Numbered from the stretch's first letter, positions 12,185-23,466 are shown. The stretch: 64,000 nucleotides of DNA from Bradysia coprophila (GCF_014529535.1 NC_050738.1:10005318-10069317); one strand, 5' to 3'. Numbers and translations are program-made. The notes: generated from the letters alone by a model not told the origin.

Positions 12185-13193
12185 CTTTATAACTCGGATA
12201 TGCCAAGGACAATTGCCAGAAAGTTTTTCTTCGCTGTCGATCTGGCGCTGGCGATTCAATATGGTTATGATGGACTGTCAGAAAGATTTGCAATTGCAGC
12301 GCTCAACGCCGACCTTCTTAAATTAGAACGCTACTACCAATTGAACAGACTGCGTGCGAACCCGGATAAAATTGAAGTTTCAACATTTCATCTGGTCAGT
12401 CGACAAGCGACCCGTACGATTGAAGTGAAATTTTGCGGAAAAGCAGTGAAGTACAACCCTACACCGAAGTATCTCGGTGTCATATTGGACCGCTCACTGA
12501 CTTTCAAACCTCACCTGTGTAAAGTTCGTGAGAAATTGAAATGCCGATGTAATATCATCCAGAGACTCATCGGCTCAGATTAGGGCTCGTCAGCAACAAC
12601 ACTTAGAACGTCTTCTCTGGCATTAGTGTATTCGACAGCCGAATATTGCTGCCCGGTATGGTGTGACTGTAAGGAAAGTTGACACCACATTGAACACTTG
12701 TTTGAGAATGGTCACTGGCACCATTAAGTTGACCCCGTTACGCTGGCTTTCAGTGCTGGCAAATATCAGGCCACCGGATATTAGAAGAAAAATTGCACTG
12801 GTCCGTGAAATTGAGAAAATCAAAGAAAACGTTGAGCTCTGGACATTAGAGGAAGAACAGGTCCTCGGCTGATATCACGGAAACCACTGTGGGTTAAAAT
12901 GGAAAATGTAACCGGCTTTAAACCTGATGAAGCTTGGAGAGACGTCTAGACGTTTGGACGGAAGAACAACTGGTGAATTCTCAGCTGGTTAACGACCCGA
13001 ATGAAAAACTCAATGGATTTGATGTCGATCGAAAAACCTGGACTCAACTGAACCGTAAGAGAACAAATCATGGCAAGTGTAACTACATGCTGAACAAATG
13101 GAATTCGGCTACCGATCCGATGTGCGATTGTGGTCATTTCGTTCAGACAATTCACCACATCGTAAAAGACTACACGAATCGTAAGTTCAATGG
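12185..13193 (+). pseudogene. 5'-truncated LINE, C-terminal half of reverse transcriptase ORF
   Basis: The fragment starts directly after ATGGGCAACTATC (12172-12184). The same 13 bp recurs after the LINE tail at 29244-29256, marking the target duplication. Reading begins in the reverse transcriptase palm: FFAVDLALAIQ aligns with the YADD box but has AVD where catalytic ADD is expected. It continues through recognisable C-terminal RT/thumb motifs (PKYLGVILDRSLTFK; later TCLRMVTGTIKLTPLRWLSV) to a Cys/His segment (CDCGHFVQTIHHIV). At least two frame breaks, near 12580-12665 and 12872-12934, show it is dead. The clade (jockey-like group) is uncertain. The BEL/Pao element interrupts it, and its last ~20 codons lie beyond 29096. 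Confidence 0.85.
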
Positions 13194-13896
13194 TGTTGCG
13201 CAGCGGCATCTCAACGTCAACAATAACATTTCATCAAAGAACTCAACGACAACGTTACCTGATTCAACAGACGAATGACATTTGTGTTGTACGTACCGGA
13301 AAAAGCTATTCGGTCATTTGCTATTGGAATCATATCAGAAAAGTTGTCATTTAAGTTTATCGTTGAAATCCGTATATAAAAGTCGGAAAAAGTTTAATAA
13401 TTAAAGAGTGATTCAGGTGTGTGTGCTTCTGAGTTGGTACCTGTTAGCTGATGTTGGCAAGGAGGTAAAAATTTCATTGATTTGTTGCACCAGATGTGCA
13501 AAGTTTCTCTAACGATTTCGGTCGCCTTTCAGGCTAGCATCTGCTAATATTTGGATTTAAGTTTGCTCAAATATACAGCGTCGGATTACAAGCTGTTGGG
13601 CTGTAAAATGTAAGATTAAATTGAGTCAAAGTAGATGAGAGAAAAGATGTTAATTTTAGGTTATGTTTAGTTCTAGCTACGACACACACACCCCGATATT
13701 CACTCCGTAGTTTAAGATCTAATCAAAGGGAATACTAAACGTAAGAAATGAAGTTTTGAGAAGTTGTTTACATAGAATAACGTTTGTATTTTCCTTACAG
13801 AAATTTGAAGTGTATCTAAGAACCGAATAAATCGAATTCTGTTTGAACGCTATCAGACTTATCAATTCCCTCGACCGAGCAGTTACGTTTGTAACA
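13194..13896 (+). repeat. 5' LTR of BEL/Pao element
   Basis: TG...CA-bounded 703-bp repeat. It contains CGTATATAAAAGTCGG (TATA box near 13373-13380) as the likely promoter and GAATAAATC (near 13826) as a poly(A) signal candidate. Confidence 0.95.
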
Positions 13897-13949
13897 TTCT
13901 TCAAATTTGTTTATACAAATTGGTACTTGGTCTGCAACCAGCGGTCATT

Positions 13950-16494
13950 ATGTCAAACAACGATAATCTCGGGGCGACTCCGAAAGTTACGAAACCGCCA
14001 GCATTGAAGACAGGCAAGACAGCACGGACTCCGCCAAAAATCACCGGTAAAACACAGCGATCAACACTTAGAACAAGTCTAAGCCAAGCTGTTACGTCCG
14101 ATAAAAACGAATCGATGTACCTGTGCTCAGTATGCTTGAAGATAGACAACATAAACAAAATATGCTGCGACGGATGTAATCTCTGGTCGCACTTTGCATG
14201 TGGTCGTATAACAAAGGAAATGCTTACTAAAGATCAATGGTTCTGTGATAGCTGCGTGGCGAAAATGAAAGCTCATGTAGGTGTTAGCAGTGACACCGAC
14301 AAAACGAAATCAACTAACAATGTTGTACTACCGAAACCAGCGAATCTGAATGTTAAAAACACTGAAACGGCAACTGGAACGAGCATCGCAAATCCAGTTA
14401 GTACCAACATCGCAACGACTGCAACTCCAATTCCAACTGCTGGAACCAGCATCGCAAATCCCATTAGTACTAACGTCGCATCGACTACAATTCCAACGTC
14501 AATCGCTGGAACCAATATCGCTAATCCGATAAGTGCTAACATCGCATCGTCGCCAACGACATTACCCGGAATTAACGTTGAGCTACTGCCTACACAAATC
14601 GCATATCCAAATTTGGACCAATCCGGTGCTTCGAATCCAGCTGATGCTCACATTATCAAGCCTGGACATAAACATTCGAAAACTAAGTCGATAAAATCAA
14701 CTACTTCATTGTCGAAGATGAGAAATCTTGCAATTCAACGATTGGAGGAAGAGCTGAAGCTTACTCGTGAGAGAGAAAAAGATGAGATAAGGCTCAGACG
14801 TGAGCGAGATAAGGAAGATAGAGAGAGGCGAGAAAAGCAAGAAACGGAATATCTCGATAAAAAGTACTCTCTCCTTGCCCTCGAGTCCCGCTCTCTCCTT
14901 GATCTCGAGTCCGATGATTCGCTTAGTTACGATGGATTTGACGAATCATTTAAGCCCGGACAAGTAGATCCTGGAGAATGGAATGTTATACGAGAAGCTG
15001 AAATAGAGCAATGGGTACGTCAAGCTAAAATTCAAAATCCAGTCAACGGCAAAGCACCAATCACTCAGACCGTTCTGCCGCCTAGTAATACGACGTCCGA
15101 TTCATTGTTCGTACCACCGCAGCAAGCTGGAATTCAATCAACAACAAAACAATCTAAAGTACATTCGTCAACGGTACAGGGGATTTCGCCGAACACATCA
15201 CAACAGCAAAATGTTGTGCCAACAACACATTCGAACCCTGGAGTTAATCAATTGATACCGTCAAGCAATCAGATATTAGCTGGACAGCAAACGTCACAGA
15301 TCAATATCAACCACTTGCCGCCAACGATAGATCCTCCTATCAATCCACGTAGTAATATGATCAATTCAACGCTTAACGTTCCGGCATCTGCAGCTGTGAC
15401 TGCTAGTGGCAACATAAATCAAGCAAATACTACAGCTGCTCCAACGCTAAATACATCGCACCCACAACATATTCCGTCCAACCTTCAACCACCATCAATT
15501 GGACAAATACCGAATCAATCAATTGGACAGATACCGAATCAAAGTTATCAACAAACGATGACTCATCAGCTGTATCACCAACCGATAAGCTCAGTTACAA
15601 GGTCATTATTCGGGTATCCAAATCCGATTCCGAATTATCAGCTGCACCAGCAACCACCAGGTTCCATTCCAATGTCGTCATTTGGTTATCAAAATCCGAT
15701 TTCAACTCTTTAGACGCATCAACCGCCATTAAGTTCTACATCAATGCCATTATTCGGATACCAAAATCCGATTTCATCGTATCAGTCTGCATACAACAAT
15801 CAGCAAGCTTCTACATCAAGTGCAATGAACGCAATCAGTCAAAACAACGTTTTTCATCCTCCACCAATACCAAATATTAATAACCCGCAACCTAATCCAG
15901 GCACATCAATGAACGTTTTACCTGGAAACGGGGTTAATTTGCTAGCGCCCAGCAATTCATCAAACAACCCGAACAGGCGTCTGACTGCTGAACAGATCGC
16001 AGCTCGTCAGACTGCGAAGGAGCTACCACATTTTCACGGCAGTGTCGATGAGTGGCCGATATTCATAAGCTCGTATGAAAACGCAAATGCACTATGCGGA
16101 TACAATAATCAAGAAAATCTCAATCGACTGATAACGTGCTTGAAAGGAGATGCCCGTGAAACAGTAAAAAATTTACTGGTACACGCAGATGCTGTGCCCG
16201 AAATCATTCGAACGCTGTTTGTTTTGTATGGCATGCCAGAAAGGGTCATCGAATCGATGATAGAAGAATTGAAAAAGGAACCCGCTCCAAAGGATAAAGA
16301 TTTGGAATCAATAATGAAGTACGGCTTCAAAGTAAGAAATCTGAGCAGGACAATTTGCTATACCGGTGCTGTGGAGCACTTGCAAAATACTTTACTTATC
16401 AGAGCCATCACGGAAAAGTTACCAGCCCAGCTTCTGCTCCAGTGGGCCTGTATGAAAAGAACAGTTGGAGTAGTGGATCTCTCGGTATTGGGAG
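13950..16494 (+). pseudogene. gag: BEL/Pao Gag part of the polyprotein, with N-terminal PHD-type finger
   Basis: The first ATG in the open frame is 13950, 53 bp after the LTR. Residues ~58-102 form a PHD-like C4HC3 zinc finger (CSVC, CDGC, HFAC, CDSC). Residues ~144-204 hold three imperfect repeats of a T/S-rich unit (TSIANPISTN). Residues ~260-300 form a highly charged Glu/Arg/Lys coiled coil. A long Gln/Pro/Asn-rich region follows, with repeated IPNQS and FGYQNPI words. From about residue 690 (LPHFHGSVDEWP) comes the conserved Pao gag-like region. A TAG at 15711-15713 interrupts the frame in the Q/P-rich part, and the same frame reopens at once. The gypsy LTR breaks it after 16494. The structural role in particle assembly is inferred from the family. 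Confidence 0.9.
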
Positions 16495-16671
16495 TGTATA
16501 TATATAATTGGTATATATAGTCTTAACGGGAGTGTTGTATTAAGTGAAACGCACTGCTTGACAATATTATATGGAATGATTCTTTATTCACTTAAGTAAC
16601 ATATTCATGGTTCTTATACTAAAGAGAGAGAACTTACTTCTCTCTTACTTAATATAGTAAGGGGCACTACA
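16495..16671 (-). repeat. 3' LTR of gypsy element
   Basis: 177-bp repeat identical by eye to 23484-23660. Read on the minus strand it begins TGTAGTGCCCC. It contains short inverted AAGAGAGAGAA/TTCTCTCTT words. Confidence 0.95.
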
Positions 16672-16683
16672 CCATCCCTCTTC
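16672..16683 (-). other. Polypurine tract of gypsy element
   Basis: On the minus strand GAAGAGGGATGG lies directly before the 3' LTR, the expected place and composition for plus-strand DNA priming. Confidence 0.65.
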
Positions 16684-17013
16684 GGCTAGATTGGTGTATG
16701 CCAATCGTATTATTATTTATTTCGTACATTATTTATTTCCTTTTGAAAGTTAAACTTTTCTTAGTCTTAAAACTAACCATTGCTTATAATTTATTAATTT
16801 TTGGGATTTGATTTCACTTTGTGAGATTGCGACTCTCACCGTCCCTTTTTTTTTTTTAAAGAAATTTATGATAACATAATTTCAAACTGAATTGCAGATT
16901 GAAATAAAGATTAAATTGTAAATTAACCCTTAATCTTTAACCTTAATTTAAAAATAAAACTTCACAATAAAATCATAAAAATATTAAAATCATTCTTTTA
17001 TTTTTGTGACGAT

Positions 17014-20000
17014 TCATTCATATTTTCGGACTCTATCTTTATGCACAGTTTTCAAAAACTTGTCGCCATCTGTGATCGTAACATTTGATCCTTGGATATC
17101 CTTAACTATGAATGGACCGTCGTAGCGTTCCGAATGTTTATCATATGGCTCCTTAAACAACTTTACTTTATTATTTAACTCTAATTCTATCGGTTTGGCA
17201 GAACGGTCATAGTTCATTTTGTTCCTTAGTTTCATCTTGTCAATAAGATTTCTGGCGTCTACGTGTGCTCTTTGTAGTCTGCACTTCGCTTCCCTGCTAA
17301 AGTCATCGATATTATAGATTGGGTCAATTCGACCATCCATCCAATCGAATGGGAGCACTGGGCTCTTACAAAATATCAATTCATAGGGGGAGTATTTGAA
17401 ATCATAAGACGCGTGATGGGAGATATTATAACAGAACGAGAAATATTTTGAATATTCTTCCCAGTTATCGAGCTGACCGGAAATGTAAGTTCTGACATAC
17501 TCGTTAAACGTTCTGTGACTCCTCTCTGCTGTACCCACTGTCTGATGGTGATAAGCAGTGGATTTGCTGTGGGTCACATGGAAAAGGACCCATAGTCTTT
17601 CTAACACTGAATTCACATATTCCGTTCCCAGATCGGTGATGACCTGTTTCATCAGGCCGAAGATTAACACGAAATTATTGAAAATAGCTCTGGCTACCGT
17701 AAGAGCCTGTTTGTCCGGAATAGGAATGATTACCAAGTATTTGCTTAAATCGCAAATTAACGTAATCGCATAGCGATTTCCATTAAGGGAAGTAGGCAAT
17801 GGGCCTATGGTATCTATCACTACTACATCAAAGGGGGCCTGGGGAGTATTTGTTAATACGAGGGCTTCTTTGTTCTTCACACTGACTTTCGTTAGTTTGC
17901 ACTTCGTACAACTTTTGACAAAAGAGGCAACATCTCGCCTCATGCCTTTCCAGGCATAATAACTCCTTAAGTTTGCGTAGAGTTTCTTGTGACCTACATG
18001 TCCTCCAAAAATCGGATTGTCATGAAAGTACATTAAGAGTTCATTTTGTTTTGTCTTATCATTGATCAAAATCGGGCTTTTAATTAACACTATTCGTAGT
18101 TTATTCAATTTATTTTTGCAAATTTCTTTAAAAACGTTAATTGATACAAATTTGAACATAATATCGTTTAGCGACCACTGAATTTCGTTAAAATTTTTCT
18201 TTATCGCAATTTCTTGTAAACTATTAATTACTTTCTCGAGAATTGATAAATCATTGCGTATTTCTACCGGAACTTTCATACTGATCAGTTTCTTATAATT
18301 TTCGTATATATTGAGCTCTATTACCTCGTCTTTACTTCCTTCTGTACGCGTACACATTATTCGAGGTATCTTTTTATTTATATGCGCATTTAATTGTTCA
18401 ATTACCGGTACGTAACTTATTTCTTGTGTTTTATTTAAATTTTCATTGGTCGTCATTTCATTTTCCTTTTTCAAATTTCTTGTTTTGGATCTTGTCATAA
18501 CATATACTGTCTTTGTTTTTCCATATAAATCTAGTAAATCTTTAATATTTAATCGCGATAGGGCGTCGGCCACTACATTCTTAGCTCCACTAATGTGTTC
18601 TATTGTGAAATCGTAGCCTTCGAGGTCCAGCCTAATACGAATAAGTTTAGGAGACAAAGTCTTGTGCGTAAATAGATAAATAAGTGATTTATGATCTGTA
18701 CGGACTCGGAACGGTACTCCGTACACATAAGGTCTAAATTGGGTCAAGGCAAAGTGAATGGCCAAACATTCTTGAATTGGAGTCGACTTCACTGCGTCTG
18801 CTTTAGACCATGACTTTGATGCATAATAAATTGGTAGATCATTGTCGTCATGTAGCTGACTCAGTACAGCCCCACAACCTGTTATTGAGGCGTCGACTGT
18901 GACTATGAAAGTCTTAGAAAAGTCTGGGTAAGCTAAAACTGGTGGTTTTGTCAAAATTTCCTTTAATGTATCGAAACTTTCTTGGCATTGTTCAGTCCAT
19001 TCAAAGGTCACGTCTTTTTTAGTCAAATTGTTCAATGGTTTTGCTATAGTCGCAAAATGTGGGATGAAACGTCGATAATAATTTGCGAATGATACAAATC
19101 TGTGTGCAGCGTTTTTGTCTGTGGGAACTGGATAATTTTTAACTTTCTCGTGTTTCCTAGGGTCTGGCGATATGCCATCAGGAGTACACAAATGTCCTAA
19201 AAAGGTTACTTCGGGCTCGAAAAACTTGCATTTATGAGGATGTATTTTCAAATTTCTGTCTCGCAACACTTGGAATACTGCTTTGAGATTTTGTAAATGA
19301 TGCTTCTCGCTTTTCCCTATCACGACTACATCATCAATATAGAGAAATGCCTGTTCTGGGGGGATACCTGAAAAGGCAATTGTCATCATGCGAGTAAATG
19401 AATTCGGTGAAACGTTTAACCCGAAAGGCAAAACTTTCCATCTGTATGACCCCACTTTGTTTTCTAAAATTTTCAGTAAAGTTTCTGTCCTTTCTTTAGA
19501 AGAGATTTCCTTTTTCGTTGTGTAAACCTTATAATCTGACAACTTCTGAATTGGTAGACGGTCATTTTTCATTATTTGTACTTTATCCGTAGTATTGAGA
19601 ATTCGGATCAACGGCTGAGCTGAGCTAATTATTGTGCGAGCTGTGAAGACTCCTGCACTAATTTCCCAAGAATCGACCCACTGGGGTTCTAACACTTCTT
19701 TTTTCAAATTGAATTGTCTAATTACCTCACTTCTCGCGGGTAAAACTATCGTATTTACTTCGGGACCTTCCCTTATTGGTACCGTAATCATTTGTTCGTT
19801 TAATGTAAATCTAAACGTCATATCTCCGTAATTTATATTGCATCTAAAATGTTTCATGAAGTCTTTACCTAGGATCCCATCTGACGGAATATTGAATTCA
19901 TTTGGTACTACATGTACTGGAAAATTTACTCTAAAATCGTCATTACCCAACGTCGCATTCGTACAACCCAAAGTCGTTATGGGATCTTCCGTTATTCCTG

Positions 20001-20157
20001 TTATGTCAATCAAATTTTCTACATCTAATAGCGCTCTTGGGCGGACTGCGCAAATTTTTAAGAGAGTTATGTCCGCCTGCGTGTCAATTAGGAATGTGCA
20101 TTGTTTATTTGAAATCGAACTACTCAAAACTATAAAATCTGAGTAGTTTGGGTTCAT
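17014..20157 (-). pseudogene. pol: Gypsy Pol with in-frame deletion in reverse transcriptase
   Basis: An open frame of 1047 residues from the ATG at 20157; the frame is open upstream to 20268, overlapping gag. Residues ~20-35 are an aspartic protease signature, but it reads LIDTQADITLL, with Gln where the usual D-T/S-G has Gly. Residues ~165-230 are a linker. The frame then jumps straight to YRWKVLPFGLNVSP, in RT motif 4. The earlier RT motifs, including the first catalytic Asp, are missing, so roughly 150 residues appear deleted near 19450 with the frame kept. YIDD follows at ~274, RNase H near 420 (TVDASITGCGA), an integrase HHCC finger and catalytic DDE residues near 777, 841 and 875, and a GPF-type C-terminal module. 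The reverse transcriptase cannot be functional. Confidence 0.9.
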
Positions 20158-20177
20158 AGATAGAACCTTCCTTTGGA

Positions 20178-21407
20178 CTATTGAGACTGATACGGCATCA
20201 TTGCTGTTGTTTCCCCCAGCTGCTGGTATCGCTGAGGGGCTTCCTCGTTTCCCAAAGCCTCGACTATTCTAACTGAGTGATTCGGATAATTTTGATAATT
20301 CTGATAACTTCCGCGACCACGACCACGGCCACGATTCCAGGATCTTCCTCTACCATTATTACCTCGACCATTGCCGTTTTGATGGTAATTATTATTTCCA
20401 CCATTCCATTTATTATAGTTTCCATAATTATTACCGTAATTACCGTAACCACCACGGCTTCTACCTTTTCCCCGTTTACCTCTAAACTGTGCCTTGTATG
20501 CTAACACTTGCTTTTCCTGCTTTTCGGTAGACGATTCTAAAATCAGTTTAGCAACTACTTCATCAGGATCATTGTATTGAGACGCTGATAATACGGCTTT
20601 AATCAGATCACTTCGAGCATTCGCCCGACACATGTCAATAGTTTCATCTACACACATTTCTCGTGCTTTGACCTTACCAACACCTTCCAACACTAAAGCT
20701 CTTTGGAGTGCTTCACTCAATTTCGTCGCTTCAAGGGCAAAGTCTTGAACCTTGAATCTGTCAAACTTCAAAGCCTGTAACCTACTCTTTACTACTTTAG
20801 ACGTCTCAGGTTTAATGCCTACTTTAAGTCCATCAATTATTTCTTGAATAGTTTGTGGATCTTCAGGGACTGATTCCATAGCCTTATCTTCCAATTTAGT
20901 CATTAAATATGTTATCAAAAGGGTAACGTGCGTCGTACCTGCCATCTTCTCGAGAAGTTTGATAGAGTTTATGAAAGCTGTAAGGGCTAATGGGTCACCT
21001 GCATAATTCCTAGAGATAGTTTTTCCTGCCAAGGCAAGAAACTCTTCAGCTGATTGTACCATTTCTGAATCTGAGTCTGAATCACCTTTATCAAGTACTT
21101 TTGGGTCAATTTCTTTTACTCCGGGGGGTACTACAATGTGTACTTTCAAAGTTCCAAACAATTTGAGAAGACGATCTCTAATTTTTGTGTGAAATTCCGT
21201 ACAATAAGTCAAATGGTCTTCTTGCAGATCGTGCGTTCTTATCAACTTTGTCGCAGCGTTATATACTTCAATAATGTCTTGTAAATGTTTATCGAAAGTT
21301 TCACGTTGAATTTTCCTTTTAATTGAAACACTCAGGCATTTATAAATTCTTTCAAATTCTATTCTGTGTTCGTCTAATTTAGTACTTAATTGTGTCCATG
21401 TAGTCAT
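20178..21407 (-). CDS. gag: Gypsy Gag with Gly/Asn/Arg-rich C-terminus
   Basis: 409 residues from the ATG at 21407. The N-terminal ~330 residues are predicted helical and charged, as in insect gypsy capsid proteins (for example AFINSIKLLEKMAG). The C-terminal ~75 residues form a low-complexity RGG/GNY/NG-rich tail (GRGRSWNRGRGRGRG). No CCHC zinc knuckle is present, so nucleic-acid binding probably relies on the basic RG-rich tail. The stop at 20178 lies 90 nt inside the open pol frame, and a slippery heptamer sits in the overlap. The frame is uninterrupted. The role in particle formation is family knowledge. Confidence 0.85.
   Translation of the reverse strand: MTTWTQLSTKLDEHRIEFERIYKCLSVSIKRKIQRETFDKHLQDIIEVYNAATKLIRTHDLQEDHLTYCTEFHTKIRDRLLKLFGTLKVHIVVPPGVKEIDPKVLDKGDSDSDSEMVQSAEEFLALAGKTISRNYAGDPLALTAFINSIKLLEKMAGTTHVTLLITYLMTKLEDKAMESVPEDPQTIQEIIDGLKVGIKPETSKVVKSRLQALKFDRFKVQDFALEATKLSEALQRALVLEGVGKVKAREMCVDETIDMCRANARSDLIKAVLSASQYNDPDEVVAKLILESSTEKQEKQVLAYKAQFRGKRGKGRSRGGYGNYGNNYGNYNKWNGGNNNYHQNGNGRGNNGRGRSWNRGRGRGRGSYQNYQNYPNHSVRIVEALGNEEAPQRYQQLGETTAMMPYQSQ
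20247..20253 (-). promoter_or_regulatory. Putative -1 ribosomal frameshift site GGGAAAC
   Basis: On the minus strand the heptamer is in the gag frame as G GGA AAC (codons TTG GGA AAC), the X_XXY_YYZ arrangement used by several retroviruses. It falls inside the window where both gag (to 20178) and the -1 pol frame (open from 20268) are free of stops. A second similar run, GGGGGAAAC, lies ~35 nt downstream. No structure prediction was done. Confidence 0.6.
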
Positions 21408-22025
21408 ACTTTGCCAAATAAAAAATACTTATTCGTATCAACTTCACCAGATTTCCAACAATATAAACACATCAAATGAATCTATTCGTTCGGGCTTGAC
21501 AATAAAACCAAATTAAAACCAATGACAAGACCATCAAGAAAAATAAAATTGAAAAATAAACAATTAAAAATTCCGTTAAATCAAATAAAGGCTTTGATTC
21601 AAACGTTTCCATTTCGTACCATTAAATACGCTTTGTTTGCTTTATCAATCACAATGTTGCAATTATTTTCAAAATTTATACATCCTGTCCCAAACTTAGT
21701 ATCGTATTTCTTACATAAAATAATACCAAATACCGATTGTAAGCGAAAAAAAAAATAATTCCAAAACTGCGCGTGTAAAGAATTTCAAAACTGCGCGTGT
21801 TAAATTCGCTGACATCAGAAAAAAATATTTTTTCTTTCTTTTTAATTAGAACAACTTTTCGTCGTATTTAATATTTCAACATCCTGTCGCAAAATAAACA
21901 ATCGTTCTCATATAACATCGATTTTAAAACGTAAGCATAAAATATAATTTTCAATCGCGTGTCGTTACATATAAAAACTTCAAAATTTAAAACATTTTCT
22001 TATAAAAAAAAAATCAAATTTTAAT

Positions 22026-22726
22026 TTGTGCCACCGAGTGTCGAAATACGACATTTTGCAGCACTCGTTTGAGTGTTGAAAAGTGACTTATTTCCGCACC
22101 CGTTTGAGTGCTGAAAAATAATTTTATTTCCACACCCGTTTGAGTGCTGAAAAGAAAAAATGCGCAATGACGGTGGCTATGCCGAATGTCCGTTTATTTA
22201 CTCAGACGCATTCGAAATTTATTTTTGGCTTTGGTCGGACAAGAAAATGCATTCTTCTCGCAAACAATTTGAGTCAACAATTAAAAAATAGATTTGTGTA
22301 CAGCAGACCGAATGTCAGCACGATTCATTGGTCCGCCCATCAATTGTCCACCAGATTTCAAAGCAGTAGCCACATCAATTGTGCAAATTATGCAAATCAA
22401 ATTCAAAATACGCGAGCAACTTTTTTTCTTCGATTTGTTTCACAAGTTTAACTTCACACCACTGGTATTAATTTACCGAGTGCCCGCTCAGCAGCTTCTT
22501 CTAAATCTGAATCTTTATTGGAACTATCCCAAAACACGTTTAATCGCAAAGAATGTTCAAGACGAATGACGTTTATTACAATCGTCACTGTCAATAATTC
22601 GTTTGCAATGCAACGTCGATTGATCAAATTAAGTTGCAAATTTTTCATGAGTGTTTTTAATGGAACTTTATATTTTGTTAATAGAAATTTTGGTGTTTTG
22701 TCTATTTCGACACTCGGTTGGCACAA
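22026..22726. mobile_element. ~700-bp TIR-bounded insert in the gypsy 5' leader
   Basis: Inverted termini: TTGTGCCACCGAGTGTCGAA (22026 on) and the near-complement TTCGACACTCGGTTGGCACA (to 22726), differing by one inserted base. Just inside the left end are three copies of a ~40-bp unit around CCCGTTTGAGTGCTGAAAA (about 22060-22154). No clear target duplication was found. The interior has short minus-strand coding-like stretches (frame 22454-22726 and a segment near 22275-22375), but no continuous protein. It could be a DNA transposon remnant or structured leader sequence of the gypsy family. Confidence 0.45.
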
Positions 22727-22733
22727 AGCATGA

Positions 22734-22856
22734 TGTGTTACACGTATTGTAATGAGATTTTTTCAACACACGACCCAAATTTCCTTACTCGCTCCGCTCG
22801 TAAGGAAAACTTGGGTCTAGTGCTGAAAAAATCAACATTACAATACTTGTAACACA
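22734..22856. repeat. Long imperfect hairpin in the gypsy leader
   Basis: Arms of about 55 bp pair across an 11-bp loop TCGCTCCGCTC: TGTGTTACACGTATTGTAAT... on the left and ...ATTACAATACTTGTAACACA on the right, with CTTAC/GTAAG closing the loop. The right arm's GTGCTGAAAAA echoes the tandem unit at 22060-22154. Confidence 0.75.
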
Positions 22857-23141
22857 ACATACTATTCCATAACTCATACCTGTTGCTATGTGTATCTGTT
22901 TACCCAGGGCCAAATTTTGTACGACCTTACGCGCCTGTGCGATCTATGATTTTCTGTGCCTTCGCTGTTGACTTAGCAATGTTCTCCTGTTTTCCACGGA
23001 CCCCACGGACCAAATTTGTACGAATTTTCGTGCCTGTGCTCTTGGATGTCCATCAATTCCAGTAATGTTATTTGTTCATTTATTTTTCAAATCCCGTCAA
23101 ATATTGTTCGTGGTTTATTTTTCTGTTTTTATATTCAATAT

Positions 23142-23369
23142 TCAAATTTGGCGTACTTGTCTCTCACGCTTTACGATACACTTTTTATGTAACGTGTAAA
23201 ATTTATAGATAAAGTGAATTGCCAATAGTACCACTATTATTAATAAACAAATGCCAGTGCTGGTTTTGTGTTCGGAAAATTCTTGAATTATATTGACACT
23301 ATTAACATCAGTATTACTGTTAGTACCATCCGTTGTGGCGGTTTGCGGCTTTGAGTCAGATGTGCCCAT
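23142..23369 (-). CDS. Small accessory ORF upstream of gypsy gag: N-myristoylation motif plus one membrane helix
   Basis: A 75-residue frame from the ATG at 23369, ~115 nt after the 5' LTR and ~1.7 kb before gag. The N-terminus MGTSDSKPQ fits the N-myristoylation consensus: Gly2, small residue at 6. A Thr/Asn/Ser-rich linker follows. Residues ~38-58 form a strongly hydrophobic helix (GICLLIIVVLLAIHFIYKF), then a basic tail (HKKCIVKRERQVRQI) with a Cys next to the membrane. This predicts a small membrane-anchored protein. The position in an element with identical LTRs, an ATG start and a coherent layout argue that it is real. I recall that some mdg1/412-type elements carry small ORFs ahead of gag, but cannot verify homology. 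Function unknown. Confidence 0.6.
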   Translation of the reverse strand: MGTSDSKPQTATTDGTNSNTDVNSVNIIQEFSEHKTSTGICLLIIVVLLAIHFIYKFYTLHKKCIVKRERQVRQI

Positions 23370-23466
23370 AATTTATTCATTTAATGATTCACTTTATTAA
23401 TAATTATTTACTTTGCAGTACAACGGTTTCACTAACCCGACCACTTATCGTTTTTTTTTTTTATAT

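Noticed and set aside
13278-13300. Treating the end of the LINE frame at 12934-13278 as a distinct protein
   Set aside because: Its last 28 codons are BEL LTR sequence, identical to the end of the pol frame at 28478.
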